From: Chryseobacterium cheonjiense
GTDB lineage: Bacteria; Bacteroidota; Bacteroidia; Flavobacteriales; Weeksellaceae
Direction of reading: 5' to 3'
DNA length: 64,000 nt
Assembly (NCBI RefSeq): GCF_012927265.1
Contig: NZ_JABBGF010000001.1
Span: 1,548,502 to 1,612,501 of the forward strand
Shown here: in pieces, positions 43,660-52,187 of the stretch
How the letters are laid out: every line of letters begins with the position of its first letter
Position numbering within the stretch: position 1 is the first letter of the stretch
Program-made: the position numbers and the translations under genes
Notes under the pieces: model-generated
Database searches by the model: none
Told to the model about the DNA's origin: nothing
Seen by the model: only the letters and a program-made list of their open reading frames with translations

Positions 43660-45138
43660 ATGAATGGAGTAATCATACAGTATTTCCATTGGTATTACCA
43701 TGGTAAACTTTGGAATGAATTTACAGAAAATGCCGAATATTTAAAAAGCCTCGGAATTACGGCAGCATGGCTTCCGCCGGCTACAAAATGTAACCTGGGG
43801 CTGGAAGGAAGAGGCTACGATGTGTACGACCTGTATGACCTGGGTGAGTTTGATCAGAAAGGCGGAATACCTACACGATACGGAACAAAGGAAGAATATA
43901 TAAATGCTATTGAAAAAGCGCATGAGCAGGGAATTGCAGTATATGCCGACATTGTTCTCAATCACAGAATGGGAGCTGATGAAAAGGAGAATATCAAAGT
44001 TCATCAGGTTGATGAGGATGACCGTAACAAAATTATTTCTGATACGTTTGAAGTAACGGCACAGACAAAATTTACCTTTCCGGGAAGACAGGGAAAATAC
44101 TCGGATTTTATATGGGATTACCAATGTTTCTCAGGTATAGATATCGTTGAGAAAGACGGTAAAGAAATAACCGGCATTTTTAAAATTCATAACGAATATG
44201 GTACCGATTGGACAGATGCCGTAAGCCATCAGTTGGGAAATTACGATTATCTTATGGGAGCGGATGTAGAATACCGGAATCCTCATGTAATCCAGGAAAT
44301 GAAAAACTGGATCAAGTGGTATCTGGAAACTACCAAAGCAGACGGATTGCGCCTTGATGCACTGAAACATCTGTCATCTGATTTTCTGAAAGAATGGATA
44401 ACCTATATAAAAACAGAATTAAATCCTGACTGCTACGTTTTAGGTGAATTCTGGAAAGATGATGCCGAAAAGATCATTCGCTTTTCTGATAAAATGAATG
44501 ATCTCATTTCCTGTTTTGACGCGCCTTTGCATTATAATTTTTTCAAAGCTTCGGAAGAAGGAAAAGACTATGATCTGAGCCGTATTTTAGAAGGCAGTTT
44601 CTTACAGGAAAGACCGGTTTTTTCGGTTTCCTTTGTCGAAAATCATGATACCCAGAAGCTGCAGGCTTTGGAGTCTACTGTCCTTGATTGGTTCAAACCG
44701 CTCGCCTATGCCATTATTTTACTGTCCGAAGATGCTTACCCATGCATATTCTATCCAGATCTTTTCGGAGCAGAATATACCGATACCGTAGACGGAAAAG
44801 AAGTGCATATTGTGATGCCTAAGATTGAAGCCCTTCCGAAGCTGCTTCTGGCCAGACAGCAGTTTGCAACAGGTGAGGAGATTAAATATTTTGATCATCC
44901 CAACTGTATTGCGTGGGTGAGAAAAGGCACCGGTCAAAAATTCGGCTGTGTGACCGTCATTTCAAACGGCGATGAAGGTTTTAAGGAAATAGATCTCGGA
45001 AAAGAAAATGCTGATGCAAAGTTTAAAGATTTTCTCGGTCACAGAAAAGAAGAAATAACGACAGATGAAAACGGAAAGGCTGTATTTTATGCAGATCCCG
45101 GTTCAGTAAGTGTTTGGGTAAAAGCAGAGGAAATATAG
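43660..45138 (+). CDS. amyA: Cytoplasmic alpha-amylase (GH13_5 type)
   Basis: A 492-aa GH13 enzyme that hydrolyses alpha-1,4-glucans. It lacks a signal peptide and so acts on intracellular glycogen or maltodextrin, like E. coli AmyA. The barrel motifs are complete: ADIVLNHRMG (region I), GLRLDALKH with nucleophile Asp233 (region II), LGEFWKDD with acid/base Glu263 (region III) and FVENHDTQ with Asp330 (region IV). The liquefying-amylase start QYFHWYYHG is present. The C-terminal beta domain ends at PGSVSVWVKAEE. Likely monocistronic, though the HAD gene follows in the same direction after 133 bases. Confidence 0.95.
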   Translation: MNGVIIQYFHWYYHGKLWNEFTENAEYLKSLGITAAWLPPATKCNLGLEGRGYDVYDLYDLGEFDQKGGIPTRYGTKEEYINAIEKAHEQGIAVYADIVLNHRMGADEKENIKVHQVDEDDRNKIISDTFEVTAQTKFTFPGRQGKYSDFIWDYQCFSGIDIVEKDGKEITGIFKIHNEYGTDWTDAVSHQLGNYDYLMGADVEYRNPHVIQEMKNWIKWYLETTKADGLRLDALKHLSSDFLKEWITYIKTELNPDCYVLGEFWKDDAEKIIRFSDKMNDLISCFDAPLHYNFFKASEEGKDYDLSRILEGSFLQERPVFSVSFVENHDTQKLQALESTVLDWFKPLAYAIILLSEDAYPCIFYPDLFGAEYTDTVDGKEVHIVMPKIEALPKLLLARQQFATGEEIKYFDHPNCIAWVRKGTGQKFGCVTVISNGDEGFKEIDLGKENADAKFKDFLGHRKEEITTDENGKAVFYADPGSVSVWVKAEEI

Positions 45139-45235
45139 AATTTCAAAAATGAATATCAAATTTAAAATAATGCTTTCATCCCATAATAACCGGTTCTTCG
45201 TTACAATCATCACAGGCCATTAAAAATATAAATAA

Positions 45236-45243
45236 TATATTTG
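45236..45243 (+). promoter_or_regulatory. -7 promoter element of the HAD phosphatase gene
   Basis: TATATTTG fits TAnnTTTG, 29 bases upstream of the ATG at 45272. Confidence 0.55.
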
Positions 45244-45271
45244 TAAGAAATAGACACTGAAAAATATTTTT

Positions 45272-46072
45272 ATGGATGATATCAGGATGATTGTAACGGA
45301 TATGGACGGTACTTTTCTCAACTCCGAACATAAAGTAAGCCCCGACTTTCCGGAAGTATATGAAGAGCTTAAAAAAAGAAATATTTTATTTGTGCCGGCC
45401 AGCGGAAGACAGATGATGGGAATTACCAAATATTTTGGAAACCTTGAAAGTGAAATGGCCTTTATTGCAGAAAACGGCGGTTACGTGATATACAGAAATG
45501 AGGAACTTTTTGCTGATAAAATGGAGCAGGAGCACATCACTGAAATTATAAAGTCCATCCGCAATATTCCCGGAGCAAGAGCCGTTTTATCGGGGAAGAA
45601 AAAAGCCTATGTAGAAACCGATGAAACTGATTTCATTGAATATATCTCGCAATTTTATACTAACAATGAAAGGGTAGAAGATCTTACCTCAGAAAGTGAT
45701 GACAGCATCTTTAAGATTGCCATATATCATCCCGAAGGTTCCGAATTAAACGTTTATCCTTTTGTAAAACATTTTGAAAAGTATGATTTGGAAGTTGTGG
45801 TTTCAGGTAAATTCTGGCTCGATATCATGAACAAGAATATCAATAAAGGAAATGCATTGGAGAAACTTCAGAGCGCACTGGATATATCACCTCAGCAAAC
45901 CATGGCGTTCGGAGACTATATGAATGATATTGAAATGCTGAAGAACTCGAAATATTCTTACGCCATGAAGAATGCCCATCCTTCGGTAAAGGAAGCTGCC
46001 AGTTTTGAAGCGTGTTCCAATGATAATTTTGGAGTACTCAAGATCATCAAAAATTATTTGAATAAAAATTAA
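45272..46072 (+). CDS. Cof-type HAD hydrolase
   Basis: A 266-aa sugar-phosphatase-like member of the HAD IIB group. Motif I is VTDMDGTFLNS, motif II VPASGRQM, and motifs III/IV are around NKGNALEKLQ and MAFGDYMNDIEMLK. The C2b cap lies between residues 85 and 190. Such enzymes dephosphorylate sugar phosphates, nucleotides or flavins with low specificity. It is bounded by its own promoter and a perfect terminator palindrome. Confidence 0.92.
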   Translation: MDDIRMIVTDMDGTFLNSEHKVSPDFPEVYEELKKRNILFVPASGRQMMGITKYFGNLESEMAFIAENGGYVIYRNEELFADKMEQEHITEIIKSIRNIPGARAVLSGKKKAYVETDETDFIEYISQFYTNNERVEDLTSESDDSIFKIAIYHPEGSELNVYPFVKHFEKYDLEVVVSGKFWLDIMNKNINKGNALEKLQSALDISPQQTMAFGDYMNDIEMLKNSKYSYAMKNAHPSVKEAASFEACSNDNFGVLKIIKNYLNKN

Positions 46073-46078
46073 TAAATA

Positions 46079-46114
46079 AAAAGAAGCTGTTTCAAATTTG
46101 AAACAGCTTCTTTT
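46079..46114. terminator. Perfect palindromic terminator
   Basis: A 36-base perfect palindrome centred at 46096/46097 (arms AAAAGAAGCTGTTTCAAA and its complement), with A/T tracts on both strands. It is shared by convergent genes. Confidence 0.85.
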
Positions 46115-46136
46115 CTGATTGGAAAATATATTATAA

Positions 46137-46583
46137 TTAAGATTCGGTGCCTACTAATCCGTAGTTCATTGTTGCCGGCTCTTTACCGAACAGACACGAG
46201 AAGATATTCTGAAATTCATGAATATACTTACATCTGATCGAATTTCCGTAGATTTTCAATCCGTCTACGATTTTTCTTGAGCTAAGGTCAAAATCGTATT
46301 TGATAAAAGCTTCCGGTCTTTCGTATCTGATGCACTGATCGGAGCTGTAGGTTCTTGAAAAACCGAATTTTTCAAGCCACTCCTCAGTAATCTGGATCGG
46401 CTTTATAGATTTTGCCGGAACAGAGAAACTGTGAATGTCATTTTCTATTTTCACAAAATAATCTTTTTCATTATCCTGGAAGATCTCAGTAATATTATAA
46501 ATCTGATTTCTGTACTCTACTAAGTTTTTGATTTTTAGATCTGCAACGTTCATGATATTTTGTGTGTTTGAGTTATTATTCAA
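46137..46583 (-). CDS. Conserved Bacteroidota protein of unknown function
   Basis: A 148-aa protein; an internal ATG at 46553 (138 aa) may be the real start because the conserved part begins MNVADLKIKNLVEYRNQIYNI. The pattern of an N-terminal SH3-like beta region, then PIQITEEWLEKFGF and a C-terminal YIHEFQNIFSCLFGKEP, is that of a small uncharacterised family common in Bacteroidota chromosomes and prophages. No prophage genes accompany it here. Function unknown. Confidence 0.65.
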   Translation of the reverse strand: MNNNSNTQNIMNVADLKIKNLVEYRNQIYNITEIFQDNEKDYFVKIENDIHSFSVPAKSIKPIQITEEWLEKFGFSRTYSSDQCIRYERPEAFIKYDFDLSSRKIVDGLKIYGNSIRCKYIHEFQNIFSCLFGKEPATMNYGLVGTES

Positions 46584-46907
46584 AATTGGGTGAATGTGTT
46601 GTTTTAATATTTACAAATACTATGCCTTATGTTTTGAATAATATTTCATTATAGCATTCATCTAATATTTTTTTATCTTAAAACAGCCGTACAACTCCCT
46701 TCTACAGGCAGATTAACAATATAAATATTAATTCCTTAAAGTTAAAAACGTGGTACATGTGTGGTACATGAAAATTTATTGTTTTTTTAATTTGTCAAAT
46801 TTAGGTGATATATAAATTTACGATATATAAAGCTCTTCGCATATTTATATTTTTCTTAATGCAAATTTTTACAGGAAATCAGTAAATTTATTTCTTAAAA
46901 TCGTTGA
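46584..46907. other. Intergenic region with tandem GTGGTACATG repeat
   Basis: 324 AT-rich bases between divergent genes. CGTGGTACATG (46749-46759) is directly followed by TGTGGTACATG (46760-46770). Apart from this tandem 11-mer no promoter element, hairpin or open reading frame was convincing. Confidence 0.6.
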
Positions 46908-48491
46908 ATGATACAAAACTTTCCATTTTATCTGGTACTGATTATTATTATTGTCCTTCTAATAATGCTGGCTAATAAAATCAAGGTAGCCTATCCTGTT
47001 CTGCTTGTCATAGCAGGCCTTATTATAAGCTCCATACCAAATATTCCTGTTATAAAAATTGATCCCGAACTTATATTCATCATTTTTCTTCCGCCTTTAC
47101 TGTATGAGGCGGCATGGGCAATTTCCTGGAAAGAACTGTGGAAGTGGCGCAGAATTGTAGGAAGTTTTGCATTTCTTGTGGTTTTTCTTACTGCAACTAC
47201 AGTAGCTTTTGTAGCCAATCATTTTATTCCTGGGTTTTCTCTCGCTCTAGGCTTTTTATTGGGCGGAATCGTCTCGCCGCCGGACGCGGTGAGCGCAGGT
47301 GCGATCCTTAAATTTGTGAAGGTTCCAAATAGAATGTCTTCAATCCTTGAGGGCGAAAGTCTTTTGAATGATGCTTCCTCACTGATCATTTTTCGTTTCG
47401 CCATGATTGCTGTTGCAACCGGTCAGTTCATCTGGCACGAAGCCGCACTCAGCTTTTTGTGGATGCTGATTGGAGGAATCGGTATTGGGATATTAATCGG
47501 ATGGCTGTTTATGAAAGGTCATAAATTTCTTCCTACGGATGCCAATATGGATACTATTCTTACCATCGTAGCACCTTATCTAATGTACATTGCTGCCGAG
47601 GAAGTTCATAGTTCCGGTGTATTGGCGGTAGTGAGCGGCGGACTTTTATTATCAAATAACCGTCACCGGTTTCTTAGTACTTCCTCACGGCTTCGCGGCA
47701 TCAATGTTTGGGAAAGTCTCGCTTTCGCTTTAAACGGAATTGTTTTCATTTTAATAGGCCTGGATCTTCCCGAGATTGTCTCCGGACTGGAAGGTGTCAG
47801 TATTTCATCAGCTATCGGATACGGCTTGCTGGTTACGGCTGTTCTTGTTCTCGTAAGGCTTTTATCTGCCTACGGGGCTGTAGTGGTAACTCTCATTGCA
47901 AGAAATTTTATTACTGTTGCCGATGACAGGAATCCGGGTTTTAAAGTTCCTGCTATTTTGGGATGGACGGGGATGAGAGGAGTGGTATCTTTAGCAGCAG
48001 CTCTTTCTATTCCTGTAAAGTTATATGAAGGCGGGCCGGATTTTCCTCAGAGAAATCTCATTCTCTTTATTACATTCATTGTTATTCTTACTACCTTGGT
48101 TGTTCAGGGTCTTACGTTACCGCTTATTATCAGAAAAGTTGATCTTCCTGAATATGACGACCATCTTCCTGATGAAGAAGCAGAAGATATGATCCGGCGG
48201 GAACTGGCTAAACTGACTGTTCAGCATTTAAGTGATAATTATACCGAGCTGCTTGATAAAAGTGTATTCCTGCAGCAGGTTCATGAAAAGTGGAAAGGTA
48301 AAATTGAAAAAGAATCGGATATTAAACTTTCCTCCGAGACCAAAAATGCTTATCTGAAACTTCTTGATGCCCAAAGAGCATGGCTTATTGAGCAGAATCA
48401 TGATGAAAAGCAATATTTTGATGAAGATCTTATCAGGAAGCACCTCATGAAAATAGATCTGGAGGAGGAAAGGATTTTATTGATTCATTAA
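46908..48491 (+). CDS. Na+/H+ antiporter, CPA1 (NhaP/NHE) family
   Basis: A 527-aa membrane protein with about twelve transmembrane helices in the first 410 residues. The CPA1 signature is present: FLLGGIVSPPDAVSAGAILK (with the Asp of the unwound helix) and EGESLLNDASSLIIFRFA (the ND motif). GWTGMRGVVSLAAALSIP is typical of NhaP/NHE. The C-terminal 110 residues are a cytoplasmic charged tail (DHLPDEEAEDMIRRELAKL). It exports sodium for protons in pH and salt homeostasis. Its last 15 bases overlap the convergent minus-strand gene. Confidence 0.93.
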   Translation: MIQNFPFYLVLIIIIVLLIMLANKIKVAYPVLLVIAGLIISSIPNIPVIKIDPELIFIIFLPPLLYEAAWAISWKELWKWRRIVGSFAFLVVFLTATTVAFVANHFIPGFSLALGFLLGGIVSPPDAVSAGAILKFVKVPNRMSSILEGESLLNDASSLIIFRFAMIAVATGQFIWHEAALSFLWMLIGGIGIGILIGWLFMKGHKFLPTDANMDTILTIVAPYLMYIAAEEVHSSGVLAVVSGGLLLSNNRHRFLSTSSRLRGINVWESLAFALNGIVFILIGLDLPEIVSGLEGVSISSAIGYGLLVTAVLVLVRLLSAYGAVVVTLIARNFITVADDRNPGFKVPAILGWTGMRGVVSLAAALSIPVKLYEGGPDFPQRNLILFITFIVILTTLVVQGLTLPLIIRKVDLPEYDDHLPDEEAEDMIRRELAKLTVQHLSDNYTELLDKSVFLQQVHEKWKGKIEKESDIKLSSETKNAYLKLLDAQRAWLIEQNHDEKQYFDEDLIRKHLMKIDLEEERILLIH

Positions 48492-48806
48492 AAACATCAA
48501 AACTTTTTGCAGGTACTCATCTTCTTTAAGTACTTTATTGTACGATTGTCTTGCATATACCGGAGAAAGTTCATAATTGCCGGGTTTGGAATTGATATCT
48601 TCATTCTCAATATAATTAAGATGGCGGGTATAATCTTTAATAAGTTTATTAATAGTTCTTCTTTTTATTTTACATAAGGTATTGTTCTTTATCTTCTGCA
48701 AAGAATTAAGAATAAAAGATTTGTCACCGTGGAAGTTTACAACGTTTTTCACAAAGGAAAGATTGTGATTATCCTGCATTACAGAATGTTCATCTTCAAA
48801 AATCAT
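48477..48806 (-). CDS. Small basic protein of unknown function
   Basis: A 109-aa protein rich in Lys and Asn with a predicted helical core (FILNSLQKIKNNTLCKIKRRTINKLIKDYTRHL, described here by its ends). It has no signal peptide. It overlaps the end of the antiporter gene tail to tail by 15 bases. Codon use and length are compatible with a real gene, but no family was recognised. Confidence 0.45.
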   Translation of the reverse strand: MIFEDEHSVMQDNHNLSFVKNVVNFHGDKSFILNSLQKIKNNTLCKIKRRTINKLIKDYTRHLNYIENEDINSKPGNYELSPVYARQSYNKVLKEDEYLQKVLMFLMNQ

Positions 48807-49205
48807 TTCGTTAAAGGTGTTAATGGTTTAAAAATAGTTCAAAACACTTAAGGTCTGATTATAAAAAATCAATTGACGGGAATGGAAAAAGACTTCCACA
48901 GCACCTTGATAAGGCCGTCTTTCGGATAGGTAAAGTGAGTTGACATCATGTTAATTTTTAATGTTGGTGTGTAATGGTAAGATAGTTCTTGGTTAAAATT
49001 TCATATTCAAATATCTAACCAAAAAGTATTTTATTTTTAAAAATATTAAATATTTGTAAGAAATCCACTCAAAATTGTAACAATTAACATTATAAATACA
49101 ACTTTGTGGTATTTATCTTCATGAATAGCTAAATATTAGAAATAAAAAACCTCTCTGATCAGGAGAGGTTAGAATAAAATTGACTATGTATTGAGTGTAC
49201 TCAAT
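48807..49205. other. Intergenic region with terminator and TGTGGTATT motif
   Basis: 399 bases. It holds the terminator at 49142-49170 and a TTTGTGGTATTT motif near 49105. The remaining AT-rich sequence shows no promoter element in the expected place for the minus-strand gene at 48806 and no open reading frame of note. Confidence 0.5.
49142..49170 (-). terminator. Terminator of the DUF1349 gene
   Basis: AACCTCTC (49148-49155) pairs with GAGAGGTT (49163-49170); the minus-strand side continues TTTTTATT. It lies 36 bases past the stop codon. Confidence 0.8.
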
Positions 49206-49853
49206 CTATTTGTTGTTTTCCAGCCATTGAAGACGTCGCTGATCGGGTAAATGTTTAACACTGAAATTTTCAAAAACAGCATTAAATCCGTTTCCGTCCG
49301 GACAGGCTGCCATAAGTCCCACCATTACAGGAGAATTATCCTGAAGGTGGGCATTACGCATCATGATATAGTTTTTATCATCAAAAGAGTAGAATATTTC
49401 AACGGCGTCAAGCCTTCTTACGGCTTTTATCCAAACCTCCGAAGGTATTTTATCAAGTGTTATTACACTCCAGTCGCTGGTGGTATGTGTTACTACGGTA
49501 CTCAGATTATATTTTCCGTCTACATATTCAATTCCTGCTTTAATATAATTTTCCTTATCAACTCTCAACATGAGTCCTGCCTGGTCGAATCTGGCTTTGT
49601 AATTTCCTTTTATTTTTACTTTCGCTTCAAACTCTCCTCCGTAAATAGTGTATAAAAAGGGTGCATCATCAACGGTAAAACCGTAATGTGAAATCCTCCA
49701 GTAATCGCTTTGCGGCGTCACAGACATATTCAGCATATTATTCTTAATTTCCCATTTCGCAGGTTCATTGAACCATATCATCTTCTCCAGTGTCTGGGCA
49801 ACCGCTTTATTCATTGCGCACAATACAAAAAAACTTAAAAATATTCTCTTCAT
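49206..49853 (-). CDS. Secreted DUF1349 (concanavalin A-like) protein
   Basis: A 215-aa protein. I chose the ATG at 49853 rather than one 25 codons upstream because it begins a signal peptide (RIFLSFFVLCAMNKAVAQ) and lies 44 bases after a -7 element. The mature part is a single DUF1349 beta-sandwich: W-F-N-E-P near the start, then GGEFEAKVKIKG, FDQAGLMLRVDKENYIKAGIEY, IFYSFDDKNYIMMRNAHL and VGLMAACPDGNGFNAVFENF. The family resembles laminin-G/concanavalin-like glycan-binding folds. It is sometimes annotated as regulation of enolase protein 1, which is misleading here. Confidence 0.88.
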   Translation of the reverse strand: MKRIFLSFFVLCAMNKAVAQTLEKMIWFNEPAKWEIKNNMLNMSVTPQSDYWRISHYGFTVDDAPFLYTIYGGEFEAKVKIKGNYKARFDQAGLMLRVDKENYIKAGIEYVDGKYNLSTVVTHTTSDWSVITLDKIPSEVWIKAVRRLDAVEIFYSFDDKNYIMMRNAHLQDNSPVMVGLMAACPDGNGFNAVFENFSVKHLPDQRRLQWLENNK

Positions 49854-49897
49854 TCTCTTTAGGATAATTTCCGTAGCTGTAATTATTATTAATTTAG

Positions 49898-49905
49898 CAA
49901 AATTA
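49898..49905 (-). promoter_or_regulatory. -7 promoter element of the DUF1349 gene
   Basis: Minus-strand TAATTTTG fits TAnnTTTG, 44 bases upstream of the chosen start at 49853 and just before an alternative start at 49928, which it rules out. Confidence 0.55.
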
Positions 49906-49948
49906 TCATTTAAAGGTATTGTGCTCAATACTGAAAAATAACCATTTT

Positions 49949-50716
49949 ATGGAGATTGTAAAAAAACTTAATCAGGTTTTGCTTCAAAAACAAAACAGCG
50001 GTAAACAATGTTTGATGGATCCTGAAATATATAAAGCTATTGCTGAAGCCTATACCAAAACCGAAAAGTCAGTTGCAGTACTCAGTGATATGCAGCTCAA
50101 TAAAAGCTATATCTTCAGTTCAGGAACAGCGCTGGAGCTGGGTCTCAATTTTCCACAATATCCTACAATTATAGATTCTATCTGGGAAGAAGAGATACTT
50201 AAAAAAATTCATCCTGATGATAAGCTTAAAAAATATGTTCATGAACTTAGATTCTTTACATTTTCAGAGTCAATGGAACCTGATCACCGTTCGGATTTCA
50301 GTGTATTTTCCAGACTCAGAATGAGAGATAAAAACGATACATATAAATTCGTTACCCATAGAATGTTTTACTTTTTCTCACCATTTAATGGAATGCTGCG
50401 ATTCGCTCTTTGCCTTTACAATATTGATTTTGATCAGCAGCACCTCTCATCATCTTCATTTTTCATCATCAATTCTGTAAAAGGGGAAATAACAATAGAA
50501 GACAAAATGAATTATAATAATATTCTTTCGCAACGCGAAATGGAGGTTCTCAAATATGTTGGCGAAGGATTTACAAGTAAAGAAATTGCAGGGATTCTCT
50601 CAATAAGCGCCAACACAGTCAACAGGCACCGGCAGAATATTCTTGAAAAACTCAATGTGAAAAATTCTGTAAGCGCCTTTAATGAAAGCATTATTAAATC
50701 ATCTGATAAAATTTAA
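49949..50716 (+). CDS. LuxR-type helix-turn-helix regulator with PAS-like N-terminal domain
   Basis: A 255-aa regulator; the ATG at 49949 is preferred over an in-frame TTG at 49919. Residues about 35-170 show a PAS-like arrangement (ILKKIHPDDKLKKYVHEL; FSVFSRLRMRDKNDTYKFVTHRMFYF) without a receiver domain. The C-terminal 65 residues are a typical LuxR/GerE DNA-binding domain: LSQREMEVLKYVGEGFTSKEIAGILSIS and NTVNRHRQNILEKLNVKN. This family is common in Chryseobacterium. It lies upstream of the oxoamine synthase gene, separated by 208 bases that contain that gene's promoter. Confidence 0.88.
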   Translation: MEIVKKLNQVLLQKQNSGKQCLMDPEIYKAIAEAYTKTEKSVAVLSDMQLNKSYIFSSGTALELGLNFPQYPTIIDSIWEEEILKKIHPDDKLKKYVHELRFFTFSESMEPDHRSDFSVFSRLRMRDKNDTYKFVTHRMFYFFSPFNGMLRFALCLYNIDFDQQHLSSSSFFIINSVKGEITIEDKMNYNNILSQREMEVLKYVGEGFTSKEIAGILSISANTVNRHRQNILEKLNVKNSVSAFNESIIKSSDKI

Positions 50717-50890
50717 AACACTTAAAATCAGTGTATTAAATAAAAATAATGGTATTGTGATTTTTGTCTTTTTCATTGTATTTATGGGTATCTCTTGAAG
50801 ATAAACACTGTTATTATGATTTTTTAATAGAAATTTTTTATTGGAGTTAAAATTTCCCGATGAAATAAAGATTTTTTTTTAAATTAATGT

Positions 50891-50898
50891 TATATTTG
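50891..50898 (+). promoter_or_regulatory. -7 promoter element of the oxoamine synthase operon
   Basis: TATATTTG fits TAnnTTTG, 27 bases before the ATG at 50925. Confidence 0.6.
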
Positions 50899-50924
50899 TT
50901 ATAACAACTACTAACATTACAAGG

Positions 50925-52181
50925 ATGAACATTAATTTTTTAACAGCGACTTTCAAAGATTTTGAAAATATCCCGGGCATGAATATGATGGAACGGGCAG
51001 ACATTTATTATGACTTTCTAGAGTACATGAAAAAAAACGGACACCGCTACAGACTGCAGAATAATACAGGATGTAGCTCTGTTATGAGTGTAGGCGCGGA
51101 AGAAGTAACAAAAGAATTCGTAAGTTTTGTCACCAGTGACTATTTAGGATTCACCCAGCATCCCAAAGTAAAACAGGCAGCTATTGAAGGCATAGAAAAA
51201 TATGGCACCGGTACTGCAGCGACACCGCTTATCGGAGGCTACTATTCGTATCATAATGATTTGGAAGAAAAAATATCCTCATTTTTTGGAAGAACACGGG
51301 ACGAAGCAGTAATATTTACCACAGGATATACAACAAACAGTGCAACTTTACAGATTCTGCTCCAGAAAGAAGATATCGCTATTCTGGATATGGCAGTCCA
51401 CGCCAGTGTTTATGAAGGATGTATTCTTACCAACAGAAAAACGTTCCCTCACAATAATATGGATGCCCTCGAGCAGATTTTGAAAAAATCTGAAAATCAG
51501 TTTCGTACAAAATTGGTGGTCATTGATGGTGTCTATTCTCAGGATGGAGACATTGCACCTATTGAAGAAATTTATAAATTAGTAAAAAAATATAATGCCT
51601 ATCTGATGATTGATGACGTGCATGGTGTAGGGATTTTGGGAGAAACAGGAAGAGGGACAATTGAAAATACGGGGCTGCTTGATAAGATCGACATCATTAC
51701 AGGAACATTCAGTAAAACATTCGGCAATCTTGGAGGATATGTTATCACCAATAAAACACTGGCCAATTTTATAAGATTCCAGTCCCGTCAGCAGATATTC
51801 TCTGCAACAACACCTCCCGGAACGGCAACAGGAATTATTAAAGCTATAGAATTAATAGATGAAGAACCGCATTGGCGTGCAAAACTTTGGGAAAATATCA
51901 ATTATTTTAAAAAAGGGCTGGACGATTTGGGATTGGATACGGGAACTACATGTTCGGCAGTTATACCTGTGAAAATAGGCGATCCTCATATTACTGGAGA
52001 TGTCGGTAAAATGCTGCTGGATCGAGGGATTTATACAAACCCTATTATTTATCCTGCTGTTGCAAGAAAAGATGCACGGATAAGGATGAGTATGACGGCA
52101 ACACATGAACGCGAACATCTTGATAAAACACTCAATGCATTTGAGGATATCAATAAAAAATTGCATATTGCGAAAAAATAA
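50925..52181 (+). CDS. Alpha-oxoamine synthase, probably serine palmitoyltransferase-like
   Basis: A 418-aa PLP enzyme of the AONS/KBL/SPT family, which condenses an amino acid with an acyl-CoA. The PLP Lys264 lies in TGTFSKTFGNLGG; GTFSK followed by GG is the form seen in serine palmitoyltransferases, whereas KBL and AONS have other patterns. His159 (cofactor stacking), Asp231 and His233 (MIDDVHGVG) and the glycine-rich GTGTAATPLIGG are present. SPT would start sphingolipid synthesis, which some Bacteroidota carry out. The N-terminal 50 residues differ from biotin-type enzymes. KBL or another acyl-chain pathway remains possible. It is followed after six bases by a TetR gene. Confidence 0.85.
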   Translation: MNINFLTATFKDFENIPGMNMMERADIYYDFLEYMKKNGHRYRLQNNTGCSSVMSVGAEEVTKEFVSFVTSDYLGFTQHPKVKQAAIEGIEKYGTGTAATPLIGGYYSYHNDLEEKISSFFGRTRDEAVIFTTGYTTNSATLQILLQKEDIAILDMAVHASVYEGCILTNRKTFPHNNMDALEQILKKSENQFRTKLVVIDGVYSQDGDIAPIEEIYKLVKKYNAYLMIDDVHGVGILGETGRGTIENTGLLDKIDIITGTFSKTFGNLGGYVITNKTLANFIRFQSRQQIFSATTPPGTATGIIKAIELIDEEPHWRAKLWENINYFKKGLDDLGLDTGTTCSAVIPVKIGDPHITGDVGKMLLDRGIYTNPIIYPAVARKDARIRMSMTATHEREHLDKTLNAFEDINKKLHIAKK

Positions 52182-52187
52182 TAACAA

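Noticed and set aside
46137..46583. Prophage remnant
   Set aside because: The small protein resembles a family also seen in prophages, but no integrase, structural or lysis gene, nor any attachment-site repeat, was found nearby.
49854..49928. Upstream start for the DUF1349 protein
   Set aside because: It would bury the signal peptide and overlaps the predicted promoter element.
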